Shown: piece after piece, positions 1 to 7,044 of the stretch
Layout of the letters: every line of letters begins with the position of its first letter
Numbering within the stretch: position 1 is the stretch's first letter
Source: a virus
Virus record (IMG/VR): IMGVR_UViG_3300030107_005857
Location: 1 to 40,626 of that record
Reading direction: 5' to 3' (one strand)
DNA length: 40,626 bases
The notes under the pieces: model-generated
Database searches by the model: none
Told to the model about the DNA's origin: nothing
What the model saw: only the letters and a program-made list of their open reading frames with translations
Position numbers and translations under genes: made by a program

Positions 1-88
1 AAGTTGTTGTATTTCCCCCACCATCTCTATCTACATGAAGTAATTGTTCATAAGATGATGCTATTGTTTGTGAACCTAATGCTGCCAT
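1..88 (-). CDS. N-terminal fragment of a tail-fibre-type structural protein (runs off the left end)
   Basis: An ATG at 88 with the ribosome site AAAGGA upstream starts a frame still open at base 1. The 29 visible residues begin MAALGSQTIASSYEQLL and end in a Gly/Thr-rich HVDRDGGGNTTT. This N-terminus is familiar to me from marine phage fibre or structural proteins, which are normally much longer. If base 1 is joined to base 40626, the frame continues for 13 more codons and stops at TAA, sharing one base with the ATG at 40586 (TAATG). That would make a 42-residue protein ending in a basic tail (RKRKKK). Either the contig is circular and this gene is a shortened fibre remnant, or the real C-terminus is missing. 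Confidence 0.6.
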   Translation of the reverse strand, partial: MAALGSQTIASSYEQLLHVDRDGGGNTTT

Positions 89-98
89 AATAAATCCT

Positions 99-224
99 TT
101 ATACTATATCTTCCCACTTGCGAAGTTCATTATTCCAAGTGTCATTAATTGAATTCCATAAATCCCTAACTAACCTTGCAGTCTGCTTAACTATGGATGT
201 TAATTTTAAACCTAATCTTAACAT
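99..224 (-). CDS. Small 41-residue phage protein, function unknown
   Basis: ATG at 224 overlaps the stop of the upstream gene as TAATG, and the frame closes with TAA at 99-101, ten bases before the next ATG. The peptide starts MLRLGLKLTSIVKQTAR and has a Trp-rich amphipathic C-terminal half (DLWNSIND, RKWEDIV). It is basic at the N-terminus and has no clear membrane segment. Its position between small tail proteins suggests a minor virion or assembly component. Coding is supported mainly by the translational coupling on both sides. Confidence 0.65.
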   Translation of the reverse strand: MLRLGLKLTSIVKQTARLVRDLWNSINDTWNNELRKWEDIV

Positions 225-568
225 TATCCTACATAAGCAATACATTTGCCAGATGCGAGTGTAAACCCTGTCCATCTACCAAAGATTGTCATTCCTTGAG
301 GAAAAGTAACGCTGTCTATTGCTGCACCGCCATTAGAATCAATAGAAGTACCAGCACCAGTATCGTCTGGAAATAATTGTTCGGTTTCTGCAGATAATCC
401 ACCACTACCTGATGCAAATACTGTATCTTCTATAAATTGAATCGCTACAAAAACCCCTGTACCAGCCCCACAAGTTACCGCTGTTGTTCCAGTTACTAGT
501 ATTGCACCATTTTGACCTATAGCTAAATTTTGTGCTTCTACTACTCTATATTTATGTAATCCTGCCAT
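224..568 (-). CDS. Small tail/structural protein, 114 aa
   Basis: ATG at 568 follows a strong ribosome site (AAAGGAG). The protein is Gly/Ala/Thr-rich and predicted mostly beta: N-terminus MAGLHKYRVVEAQNLAIGQ, a central GSGGLSAETEQLF segment and a C-terminal TIFGRWTGFTL strand. Such proteins are common next to tail-fibre or connector genes of marine phages, but I know no characterised function. It lies between the 143-aa protein upstream and the 41-aa protein that starts on its stop codon. A 61-bp gap (569-629) on its 5' side holds its ribosome site. Confidence 0.7.
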   Translation of the reverse strand: MAGLHKYRVVEAQNLAIGQNGAILVTGTTAVTCGAGTGVFVAIQFIEDTVFASGSGGLSAETEQLFPDDTGAGTSIDSNGGAAIDSVTFPQGMTIFGRWTGFTLASGKCIAYVG

Positions 569-629
569 CTTTTTTCTCCTTTGTGCGTATGACTTACCGA
601 GCCTGACAAACTCTCATGGTCATATCGGT

Positions 630-1061
630 TTATGTAAAATCTGGGAACGCTATTAAACGACTACCTCCTACCTTATCTCGCTTTCTCATTCCATTTTTCT
701 TAACAGACTCATTCCATTTTGCTTCATGTATTTGAGCTAAATTTACACTAGCAGCGGCTAAATTACCATCACTAACTGCACCAGCTTTATCTCTAAATAA
801 AGCAGCTTTAACATAATCTATAATAGAGCTATGAAAAACATTATCAACATCAGGTGTGTCTGTAATTGCAGTAACAGCATTAGGCTCTCCATGATAATGA
901 ATTAATATTCCATTTGTTACTGCTTCATCTATAGGTTTGAATTGACCTAATTTAGAATGAGTTGTACCAGCAGTTTCTCCTTTAGTGGTAACAACTGCTA
1001 AATGATTTCCTTTAATAAACCATGCAATATAGTCTTCGGGATATTTATAATTACTTGCCAT
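630..1061 (-). CDS. Structural protein of unknown role (head-tail region), 143 aa
   Basis: The chosen ATG at 1061 overlaps the TGA of the upstream gene (TGATG); an in-frame TTG one codon earlier is less likely. The protein begins MASNYKYPEDYIAWFIKGN, has a mixed alpha/beta middle, and ends in a basic segment (KKNGMRKRDKVGG) followed by FPDF. It is the last of five closely coupled genes (610-, 167-, 83-, 102- and 143-aa products). In short-tailed phages this position usually holds connector or tail-completion proteins, so that is the inferred role; no domain was recognised with certainty. Confidence 0.65.
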   Translation of the reverse strand: MASNYKYPEDYIAWFIKGNHLAVVTTKGETAGTTHSKLGQFKPIDEAVTNGILIHYHGEPNAVTAITDTPDVDNVFHSSIIDYVKAALFRDKAGAVSDGNLAAASVNLAQIHEAKWNESVKKNGMRKRDKVGGSRLIAFPDFT

Positions 1062-1369
1062 CAATCAATGTCCATTGTATCTATTTCACCATTTAATAAT
1101 CGTGGTATTTTAACGTATTCACCACTAGAATCCATAAAATCTACTCTAAAAACCTTATTAATTTCAACCCCAGAATTACTATCACTTAAAGTATACCATT
1201 GCTGATCTGCAACAGAATTTGTTTTAGCGTATTCAACTTTAGTACTGTAGTTTCCCAATTCAACCAAAGCTTCATTTATTAAATTCATAATATAGTTTTC
1301 AGGAACATTAGGAAAAACCTGTCGAACTCTTGATATAATTTTTTTTACTGTTAAACTATGTACTGCCAT
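1061..1369 (-). CDS. Probable small connector/tail-completion protein, 102 aa
   Basis: ATG at 1369 is coupled to the stop of the 83-aa gene. The product starts with helices (VKKIISRVRQVFP, ENYIMNLINEALVELG) followed by a beta-rich C-terminus (QQWYTLSD, INKVFRVDF). A helical N-terminus followed by strands is typical of head-tail adaptor and gp11-type tail tube proteins of short-tailed phages, where VFRVDF-like strands recur. The assignment rests on fold impression and location, not a detected signature. Confidence 0.6.
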   Translation of the reverse strand: MAVHSLTVKKIISRVRQVFPNVPENYIMNLINEALVELGNYSTKVEYAKTNSVADQQWYTLSDSNSGVEINKVFRVDFMDSSGEYVKIPRLLNGEIDTMDID

Positions 1370-1620
1370 TATTCTCCCTCATCCCATATAAAAGTTGTGT
1401 TTTCCCAAGTTTCAACATTGTATCCACTCCAAAAACCCTTTACTAACCAAGTAATTGTACGAGGCAACCCAATCAATGTAAAACTTGGTGAAGTATTTAA
1501 ATTAACAAGAGTTGAAGATGGAGAAGTATTTAAATTTACTAAGGTTGAACTTGGTGATGTATTTAAACTCACTAAGGTTGAAGACGGTGTTCTATTAAGA
1601 CCAGTTACCGTAAAAGCCAT
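1369..1620 (-). CDS. Repeat-containing small structural protein, 83 aa
   Basis: ATG at 1620 overlaps the stop of the 167-aa gene. Residues 8-51 consist of four 11-residue repeats with consensus LNTSPSSTLVN; the remainder (IGLPRTITWLV, then a Trp-rich acidic tail ending WDEGE) is unique. Regular spacing of Leu/Val and Thr/Ser/Asn suggests a small beta-prism or beta-solenoid, as in fibre shafts and spike connectors. Neighbours are tail or head-completion proteins, so a minor tail or spike role is inferred. Confidence 0.65.
   Translation of the reverse strand: MAFTVTGLNRTPSSTLVSLNTSPSSTLVNLNTSPSSTLVNLNTSPSFTLIGLPRTITWLVKGFWSGYNVETWENTTFIWDEGE
1468..1599 (-). repeat. Four 33-bp coding tandem repeats
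   Basis: Within the 83-aa gene, a 33-base unit is repeated four times and encodes the LNTSPSSTLVN consensus. The two central units are nearly identical in DNA as well as protein, indicating recent duplication or slippage. Repeat number could vary between related phages. Confidence 0.75.
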
Positions 1621-2123
1621 TATACACCTGCTATCATCACGTTAACAATAGCCTCTCTTGCACCATCACTATAATTTGTATCAAAAATTTCTATATCCGC
1701 TACAGCCTCTCCCATGTGCATAGGAATAACAACTGATTCACCCTCTGTTAAAAAAGCGAATGTCTCCCCACTTACCTGAACATAAATTCCAGTAGCACTA
1801 CCAATGTTTTGTTTTACGTATTCAACTGCTACAACATGAGCTGTTGTTGGTATGCTACCAACTGGAGCACTATCCCCTTCATTCCAAGCACTATTAGATA
1901 AACCAGCACCCGCACTAGTTATATCTACAATTTTATTTTTCCAATAACATACATCACCATCTGTATATGCAGTAGATATATTGTAATTACCACCCCAAGT
2001 CCTTGAATCTGCATGAACATCTAAGTTAAAATTAGAATAATCTCCAGCAGAAGAACCTTCGTTAGCCACGCTATTATCATTTACAATTTCACAAGATGTA
2101 TGTATTCTAATTTGATTTGCCAT
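1620..2123 (-). CDS. Structural protein, 167 aa, beta-rich
   Basis: ATG at 2123 overlaps the stop of the 610-aa gene, indicating coupled translation. The protein has a polar N-terminal half with a probable beta-sandwich (YNISTAYTDGDVCYWKNKI) and a C-terminal half of alternating strands (EYVKQNIGSATGIYVQVSG, SVVIPMHMGE, EAIVNVMIAG). The segment around DGDVCYWKNKI resembles the carbohydrate-binding-like modules (TxGDxVxxxGxxY pattern) of tail-associated proteins, although the match is weak. A tail or spike-attachment protein is plausible. Confidence 0.6.
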   Translation of the reverse strand: MANQIRIHTSCEIVNDNSVANEGSSAGDYSNFNLDVHADSRTWGGNYNISTAYTDGDVCYWKNKIVDITSAGAGLSNSAWNEGDSAPVGSIPTTAHVVAVEYVKQNIGSATGIYVQVSGETFAFLTEGESVVIPMHMGEAVADIEIFDTNYSDGAREAIVNVMIAGV

Positions 2124-3955
2124 TATGCTGCTCCTAGTCTTTGTATGCCTTTGTCATAGTCAGCTTGTAGTTTTAATTGTTGCTTTTCCCACCAGTTATA
2201 TTCAGCAGTTGAGTTTTCTAAATTTGCCTGATATTGTTGAACACCTTTATTGACCAATGCTCCATACTTAGCCAACTCTGCATTAAATTTTTGAATTAAA
2301 TCATCGTTATTAGCTATAACACCTTCTATAGTTTTAGCTGCATTTGCCAAGCTCAATGCTTGGTCTTGTGCTTTATTAAATTTATCTACATCAGTAGTTT
2401 GAGCCGCTTCTTGTTTTGCGTCTTCTGAATTAATCCTAGCTTGATTTAAATTCACTTGTAAATCCGTTTGATGTTTATCCAATACAGACTTAACCGTAGC
2501 TTGGTATAACACATTTTCTTTATTGAATTCATTTAATTCATTTTGAATATCAATTGAATATTGTTGTAAACTATCAGCTTCAGTTTTAGACCAAGCTTGA
2601 AAAGCTGTATTGACTTCAAGTTGATATCTTGAAAACTTTTCATTATACTCTTTTACCTCTGAATTAACTTGAGCTTGATAAGATTGTAAATCATTTGAAA
2701 ACTTACTTAACTTAGCTTGATACTCTTGATTTTCTTGTTGTAATACTACAGAAGGTTCTTGAATTGCTTTTTGAGAATTAATTTGTGCTTGCTGTAACGC
2801 TTCTTTTAATTTCCCTTGATACGCTGCATTTTCCTTATTGTATGTATTTAGATTATTATTCATAGCCTCTTGATAAGCTCTTAAATAGGTTGATATTTTC
2901 TGGACTTGAGCCTGAGCCAATTCTGTGTCTTCTTCATCTTCAATCATATGACCAAGTACCTCAAACCAATCACTAAAATCTTGAAAATCTGCATCTGTTC
3001 CTATAGTTCCATCAGTGATAGTGGCTGTTAATTCTTCTGTCGCACCAGCGACAGTAGGAGCTGTATACGTAGGAGGTATTCCAATATTAGAAATACTAAC
3101 AGAATCAATAGAAGCTGAAGTATAAGAAGGAGATACAGGTGGGGTAGGTGGAACTTTAGACACAGAAAAAACACCCGGATCATTATCCCCAAAAGGATTA
3201 CCATCTTCACTTAAATTAAAAAAATCTTCAAAGGAAACCCTCGTTGTTAAATCGGGTTTACTATATGCTGGAGCACTACTACTTACGCTAGCGACATTTA
3301 CGGTAGACACTGTAATAGGGCTAACCGCTTGAGCACTAGCATCTGCATTAGAAGCATTAGAATAAGAAACAGTTGCTAAACTTGGAATAGTTGGAGCTGA
3401 ATCAGTTATATTTAAAACAGTAAGACCCTCACTTAAACTTCCCATTTTGTTTTGTATAGATTTAATCGAAGCGTATAAAGGAACTAAATACTCATACTCA
3501 TCTGGGAAATTAGATATTGCTGAGTCTCCATATGCAACAGCTGGATTATTTACTTCTAAATATTTACAACTTCTAGAGGCAGGTAAAGCATTTAACTTAC
3601 CATTGTAAATATAATAAACTGGGTCTGTAACCGATGCAGCTATCATATCATCACTATCAGAAGCTTTTCCCCTTAATTCCGCAGGTATTTTTCTACAAGG
3701 TTGTTCTATAGTGCCGTCATTTAAAGTAACAGAAAGAACTTGTGCTGATTCAAGTGTTTCAGCTTCACTACCTACCGCTGCACTTGTAAAAGTGTCTTCA
3801 GTAGCACAAAGCGTTTTTAAACTTAAAGGCATAGAGTTTATAACTTCTGCTGCCCCATCTGTTAAAAACTGTGTTAATTCTGTTTGAGTAGGAGCACTAC
3901 TACCATCTATAGCTAAACTTGTTAACCCTTCTACTTGTGCTTCAAATGTTGCCAT
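2123..3955 (-). CDS. Large structural protein with long C-terminal coiled coil, 610 aa
   Basis: ATG at 3955 is coupled to the small basic gene upstream. Residues 1-190 form a compact alpha/beta domain (PTQTELTQFLTDGAAEVIN, EYEYLVPLYASIKSI) resembling the N-terminal region of gp11-type tail tube or adaptor proteins. Residues about 190-320 are Ser/Pro/Thr-rich low-complexity sequence. Residues about 335-600 are strongly helical, with repeated YQ-containing heptads (YQAKL, YQAQV, YQLEV) and many Gln/Lys/Glu. The domain order suggests a head-tail connector with a long coiled-coil arm. It follows the capsid cluster and precedes the small tail proteins. No exact family is assigned. Confidence 0.7.
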   Translation of the reverse strand: MATFEAQVEGLTSLAIDGSSAPTQTELTQFLTDGAAEVINSMPLSLKTLCATEDTFTSAAVGSEAETLESAQVLSVTLNDGTIEQPCRKIPAELRGKASDSDDMIAASVTDPVYYIYNGKLNALPASRSCKYLEVNNPAVAYGDSAISNFPDEYEYLVPLYASIKSIQNKMGSLSEGLTVLNITDSAPTIPSLATVSYSNASNADASAQAVSPITVSTVNVASVSSSAPAYSKPDLTTRVSFEDFFNLSEDGNPFGDNDPGVFSVSKVPPTPPVSPSYTSASIDSVSISNIGIPPTYTAPTVAGATEELTATITDGTIGTDADFQDFSDWFEVLGHMIEDEEDTELAQAQVQKISTYLRAYQEAMNNNLNTYNKENAAYQGKLKEALQQAQINSQKAIQEPSVVLQQENQEYQAKLSKFSNDLQSYQAQVNSEVKEYNEKFSRYQLEVNTAFQAWSKTEADSLQQYSIDIQNELNEFNKENVLYQATVKSVLDKHQTDLQVNLNQARINSEDAKQEAAQTTDVDKFNKAQDQALSLANAAKTIEGVIANNDDLIQKFNAELAKYGALVNKGVQQYQANLENSTAEYNWWEKQQLKLQADYDKGIQRLGAA

Positions 3956-4140
3956 TAATTATTTTTTCTCCAACCTTTCTTAGCATTAACCTTAGCTTTT
4001 TTACTAAGCCCTCCAAAATGGTATAATTTTTTAGATGACTTAGTATGTGTTTTACCACTATGTAAGTCACCATTTTTCATTTTATGCATACCGCCTTTCC
4101 AAACTTTTCCTTCTTTTGTATAGTGTTTTACGCCTTTCAT
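3955..4140 (-). CDS. Small Lys/His-rich basic protein, 61 aa
   Basis: The product starts MKGVKHYTKEGKVWKGGMHK and is about one-third Lys, His or Arg, with SGKTHTKSSKKLYHFGGLS in the middle. I know similar short basic proteins from marine phages, next to capsid genes. The strong positive charge suggests DNA contact inside the head or charge neutralisation during packaging; this is inference. It lies between a zinc-ribbon protein and the 610-aa structural protein. Confidence 0.7.
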   Translation of the reverse strand: MKGVKHYTKEGKVWKGGMHKMKNGDLHSGKTHTKSSKKLYHFGGLSKKAKVNAKKGWRKNN

Positions 4141-4152
4141 AATCTTATATTT

Positions 4153-4353
4153 CTAAGTATAGCCTATTTTTTTATTTCTTTGTTTAATATCTTCATCTAT
4201 AGTCGTATGACTAAACTCAATATCTGTTCGTTTACCAATCTCACTTATCATATATAAGTTTGTAGTAAACTTTGGCTTAGATGTTTTTTTCCCACAATGA
4301 CGGCAATGAAACCATCGTTCAGGGTTTGCTTTTTTACAATTAATACATTTCAT
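4153..4353 (-). CDS. Zinc-ribbon small protein, 66 aa
   Basis: The protein begins MKCINCKKANPERWFHCRHC, giving two Cys pairs (C3/C6 and C17/C20) that form a rubredoxin-type zinc knuckle. The rest is polar and helical. ATG at 4353 has a purine-rich upstream sequence (AAAGAAAG). A free-standing zinc ribbon inside the late structural operon is unusual; it might bind nucleic acid or regulate late expression. Function unknown. Confidence 0.7.
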   Translation of the reverse strand: MKCINCKKANPERWFHCRHCGKKTSKPKFTTNLYMISEIGKRTDIEFSHTTIDEDIKQRNKKIGYT

Positions 4354-4377
4354 ATTTTTTTTTCTTTCTTTGGATAT

Positions 4378-4407
4378 TGGGGTAAGCCCTTTATACGACC
4401 TACCCCA
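4378..4407 (-). other. 7-bp inverted repeat after the decoration-like gene
   Basis: TGGGGTA and TACCCCA flank a 16-base loop in the 85-bp gap between the decoration-like gene and the zinc-ribbon gene. On the minus strand this could be an mRNA hairpin limiting read-through or protecting the capsid message, but no U-run follows, so it is not a standard intrinsic terminator. Confidence 0.4.
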
Positions 4408-4438
4408 TAGTTCCCACTATTAACTTTATTTATTTAGT

Positions 4439-4894
4439 TTAAGCAAATGGTGTTGCACTGGTTCCAGAAGCATAAATAAGTGCTTGTACTTGCCAACGAT
4501 TAGTGCTAATACCAACTAGTTCTACTGTTCCAGCAATACCAGTTGTACTACCATTTAATGTGATCACATCATCATCTGATTCATCAGCCGCAAAAACAAC
4601 ATTTTGTGCCGCTGTAGCATCTACTCCATCCAACATAAGGGCATAACCTTCATAAAGAGTTGTTGTTGCATCACAGGTAACAGTATGATTATTACTTGTA
4701 ACTGCTCCAAAAACAATCTTTATTTTAGCACCAACTGTAGGAGCCGGTAACGTAACAGCACATCCATCAAGATCAGTAACAAGATAACAAAATCCATCAA
4801 CGGCTGTAAAAGCAGCTGTTTTAGCTTCTATCTTGTATACTGAAGGTACTTCACCATAACTATTGCTATTTTGATTTATTATGTCACTTCTCAT
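4439..4894 (-). CDS. Probable capsid decoration/head fibre-type protein, 151 aa
   Basis: ATG at 4894 overlaps the stop of the capsid gene. The sequence is beta-rich and of low charge: an N-terminal RSDIINQNSNSYGEVPSVYK, then strands such as CAVTLPAPTVGAKIKIVFG and HTVTCDATTTLYEGYAL, then TNRWQVQALIYASG at the end. The run of short strands with small residues, and placement directly after the major capsid gene, are typical of head decoration proteins. No catalytic motif is visible. Expression level is probably linked to the capsid gene through the overlap. Confidence 0.65.
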   Translation of the reverse strand: MRSDIINQNSNSYGEVPSVYKIEAKTAAFTAVDGFCYLVTDLDGCAVTLPAPTVGAKIKIVFGAVTSNNHTVTCDATTTLYEGYALMLDGVDATAAQNVVFAADESDDDVITLNGSTTGIAGTVELVGISTNRWQVQALIYASGTSATPFA

Positions 4895-6219
4895 TATGCT
4901 GCCTCTTCAAAGTTAAATAATGCATGAGTTTCAGGAAGAGATATTTCAAGACCTGCTTCTGTAAGAATCATATCTTTACGTAAATCTTCATCTGGAGCTT
5001 GTACATTAGTTTCAATAGAAGTATCACGATTAACACCATTACCAACTAATGGTCGGTAAGATACATGGTCTAAATCTACCAGACACATGAATTCAGCTGC
5101 TAATCCTCTGAAAAGTGGCTCTCTAACCATAGCTATATCACCATGAATAGTCTCTATCTTTGTTATTTTATGACCAAAAGTACCATTACTTCTATCAAAT
5201 TGATAAGGTACTTTAGTAGACATCGTATCACCAACAAAACCTACTCCATCACCTAATTTATTAAATAGTGACATTACAGGTAAACTTGTTAATGCTAACT
5301 TAGATGAAGAACCTCCACGAGCTGGGTCAAATACTACTTCAAGGTCTTTTAATAAAACATCATAAGTAAGACTTCCAGCAGCTACTGTTTTAAGATAAGC
5401 TTGCCCCTCGGTATATTCGAGTTGTTCAGCATCTTCTTTAGTTTGAGATTGACCATTAGCCATAATGTGACCAGCAATACCTTCAGTGTATTGAATACCA
5501 CCAACAGATGCTCGCTGACCAAACAACATAGCTCTTTCGATGTCAACTTTATGTTCACGAAGTTTCATATTCCATATGCGTTGCCATTCATCAGCATAGC
5601 CACGATAAACTGTAGCTCTTGCTGTGTTTGACATCTCACAAGCTGTTTTAAAGATTTGGGTATAACCATAATCGTGATCTAGCTCTTGAGAAAACACATC
5701 TGGAGCACCGCTTCCTTCAGCGAAAGAAGTACCAATAACTTGAGCTTTAGCATTAGCACCTGCATCAGCATCTGAACCCGGATTAGTAAGCCATTTAATA
5801 TCAATCGAAGTTGATGAATTAATTGCTTCAATACGAGCAGTTGCATGATTTGGGCCACCGCTATTACCAGTATCAGATTGAACAGCGATTACCATACCCT
5901 TAACAAGCCAGCTTTGAGCAGCTGATAAGGTTGCAGTAACGATTGCACCCGCTGATACTGCCGCCAGATTTGTTGAAATAACAAAACTGCGATCAGTCCA
6001 AGACATTTTACTTCTATTCTCTAAAAAGCGGAACTGTGAATCAGTAGTTGGCACTTTTCCAACTTTAGACAAATATACAAAGAAAGGAGACTCTTCTGGA
6101 TTTAACTCAGCAACCCTATCACCAAAGTCGTATAATCTACGTGAACCTTTAGTTAGGGACAACGCTGTGTTAGTACCGGGAGTTCCCGCTTGTACTTGTC
6201 CTGAATTATAATTTGCCAT
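4894..6219 (-). CDS. Major capsid protein (HK97 fold, SU10/DUF5309-like)
   Basis: The 441-aa product has the size and position (after portal and scaffold) of a major capsid protein. The N-terminal GDRVAELNPEESPFFVYLSK is characteristic of SU10-like capsid proteins, followed by a segment rich in small residues and strands (AIVTATLSAAQSWLVKGMVI), a basic helix (WNMKLREHKVDIERAMLFG), and a C-terminal domain with a conserved-looking FRGLAAEFMCLVDLDHVSYR. A good ribosome site (AAAGGAAC) precedes ATG 6219. The protein would form the icosahedral shell; no N-terminal protease-cleaved delta domain is evident, consistent with the separate scaffold gene upstream. Confidence 0.85.
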   Translation of the reverse strand: MANYNSGQVQAGTPGTNTALSLTKGSRRLYDFGDRVAELNPEESPFFVYLSKVGKVPTTDSQFRFLENRSKMSWTDRSFVISTNLAAVSAGAIVTATLSAAQSWLVKGMVIAVQSDTGNSGGPNHATARIEAINSSTSIDIKWLTNPGSDADAGANAKAQVIGTSFAEGSGAPDVFSQELDHDYGYTQIFKTACEMSNTARATVYRGYADEWQRIWNMKLREHKVDIERAMLFGQRASVGGIQYTEGIAGHIMANGQSQTKEDAEQLEYTEGQAYLKTVAAGSLTYDVLLKDLEVVFDPARGGSSSKLALTSLPVMSLFNKLGDGVGFVGDTMSTKVPYQFDRSNGTFGHKITKIETIHGDIAMVREPLFRGLAAEFMCLVDLDHVSYRPLVGNGVNRDTSIETNVQAPDEDLRKDMILTEAGLEISLPETHALFNFEEAA

Positions 6220-6238
6220 AATTCGTTCCTTTATTTAT

Positions 6239-7024
6239 TTATAAGACGTTATTCCTACCCCCAGCAGCTACTAAGCCATCCCAGACCTTATCCACTTCTG
6301 TTTTATTAGAAATTGGTGGTTGGCCTTGAAGAACTCCAGCAGTTCTAGGAGCCTGTTTTGCGGCATTAACCGCTTCCAGTGTATCATTGTTCGCAGAGGG
6401 ATTTCCTCCTTGCATCTGCCAAAGCTTCACTAAGTTATTTAGACCTACTTGTTCTTTGGGTTTTGTTGTAAATTGAAGAAAATCTTGAATATCACTATCT
6501 GACATTTTATAATTTCTTCTTAATTCATTTACAGTATTATTCATTTGCATTTCAGATTGCATCTTTCTCTGCTGGTCAGCCATCACAGAATTCAACCTTT
6601 GATTCACTAACGTATTAATTTTATTGTTTACGTATTTACCTGAATCAGAACTTTCATCTGTAAAAGCATCCCAAGGATTAAAATCGTCTTTTTCAACCGA
6701 AGGCTCATTTTTCTTTTCAGCTTGTGGATTAGCTATACCATCTTCAAGAGTTTTTACAAGATCAGGCCTTTTTTCTAATAGTTCTAATATCTGAGCACCT
6801 TGCTGCAATCTTGAATTTTCAGCTTGTGACCGATCATACATAGATTGAAACTTTTTAGACTCAGCTTCGTAGTCTATCGCAGGAGCTGGCTCTTGCACTT
6901 CTTCTTGATTTTGTACTGATTCATCTAAACCAGCATTTTGATTAATGATATCTTCCACTGCAGCCTGATTAGATTCTGGCTGATTGTCTAAGACATTTAC
7001 TTCCTGTTGTTCTAGTGTTGACAT
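6239..7024 (-). CDS. Scaffolding / head assembly protein, 261 aa
   Basis: The protein is highly acidic and Gln/Asn/Glu-rich, with a central coiled-coil stretch (ESKKFQSMYDRSQAENSRLQ), another around residues 120-180, and a short C-terminal tail (KVWDGLVAAGGRNNVL). Low hydrophobicity, helical character, about 260 residues and location exactly between portal and capsid are the hallmarks of phage scaffolding proteins, which guide procapsid assembly and leave before maturation. ATG at 7024 is preceded by AAGGAGAAAA. No protease domain is seen. Confidence 0.8.
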   Translation of the reverse strand: MSTLEQQEVNVLDNQPESNQAAVEDIINQNAGLDESVQNQEEVQEPAPAIDYEAESKKFQSMYDRSQAENSRLQQGAQILELLEKRPDLVKTLEDGIANPQAEKKNEPSVEKDDFNPWDAFTDESSDSGKYVNNKINTLVNQRLNSVMADQQRKMQSEMQMNNTVNELRRNYKMSDSDIQDFLQFTTKPKEQVGLNNLVKLWQMQGGNPSANNDTLEAVNAAKQAPRTAGVLQGQPPISNKTEVDKVWDGLVAAGGRNNVL

Positions 7025-7044
7025 AGTTTTCTCCTTAGATGTCC

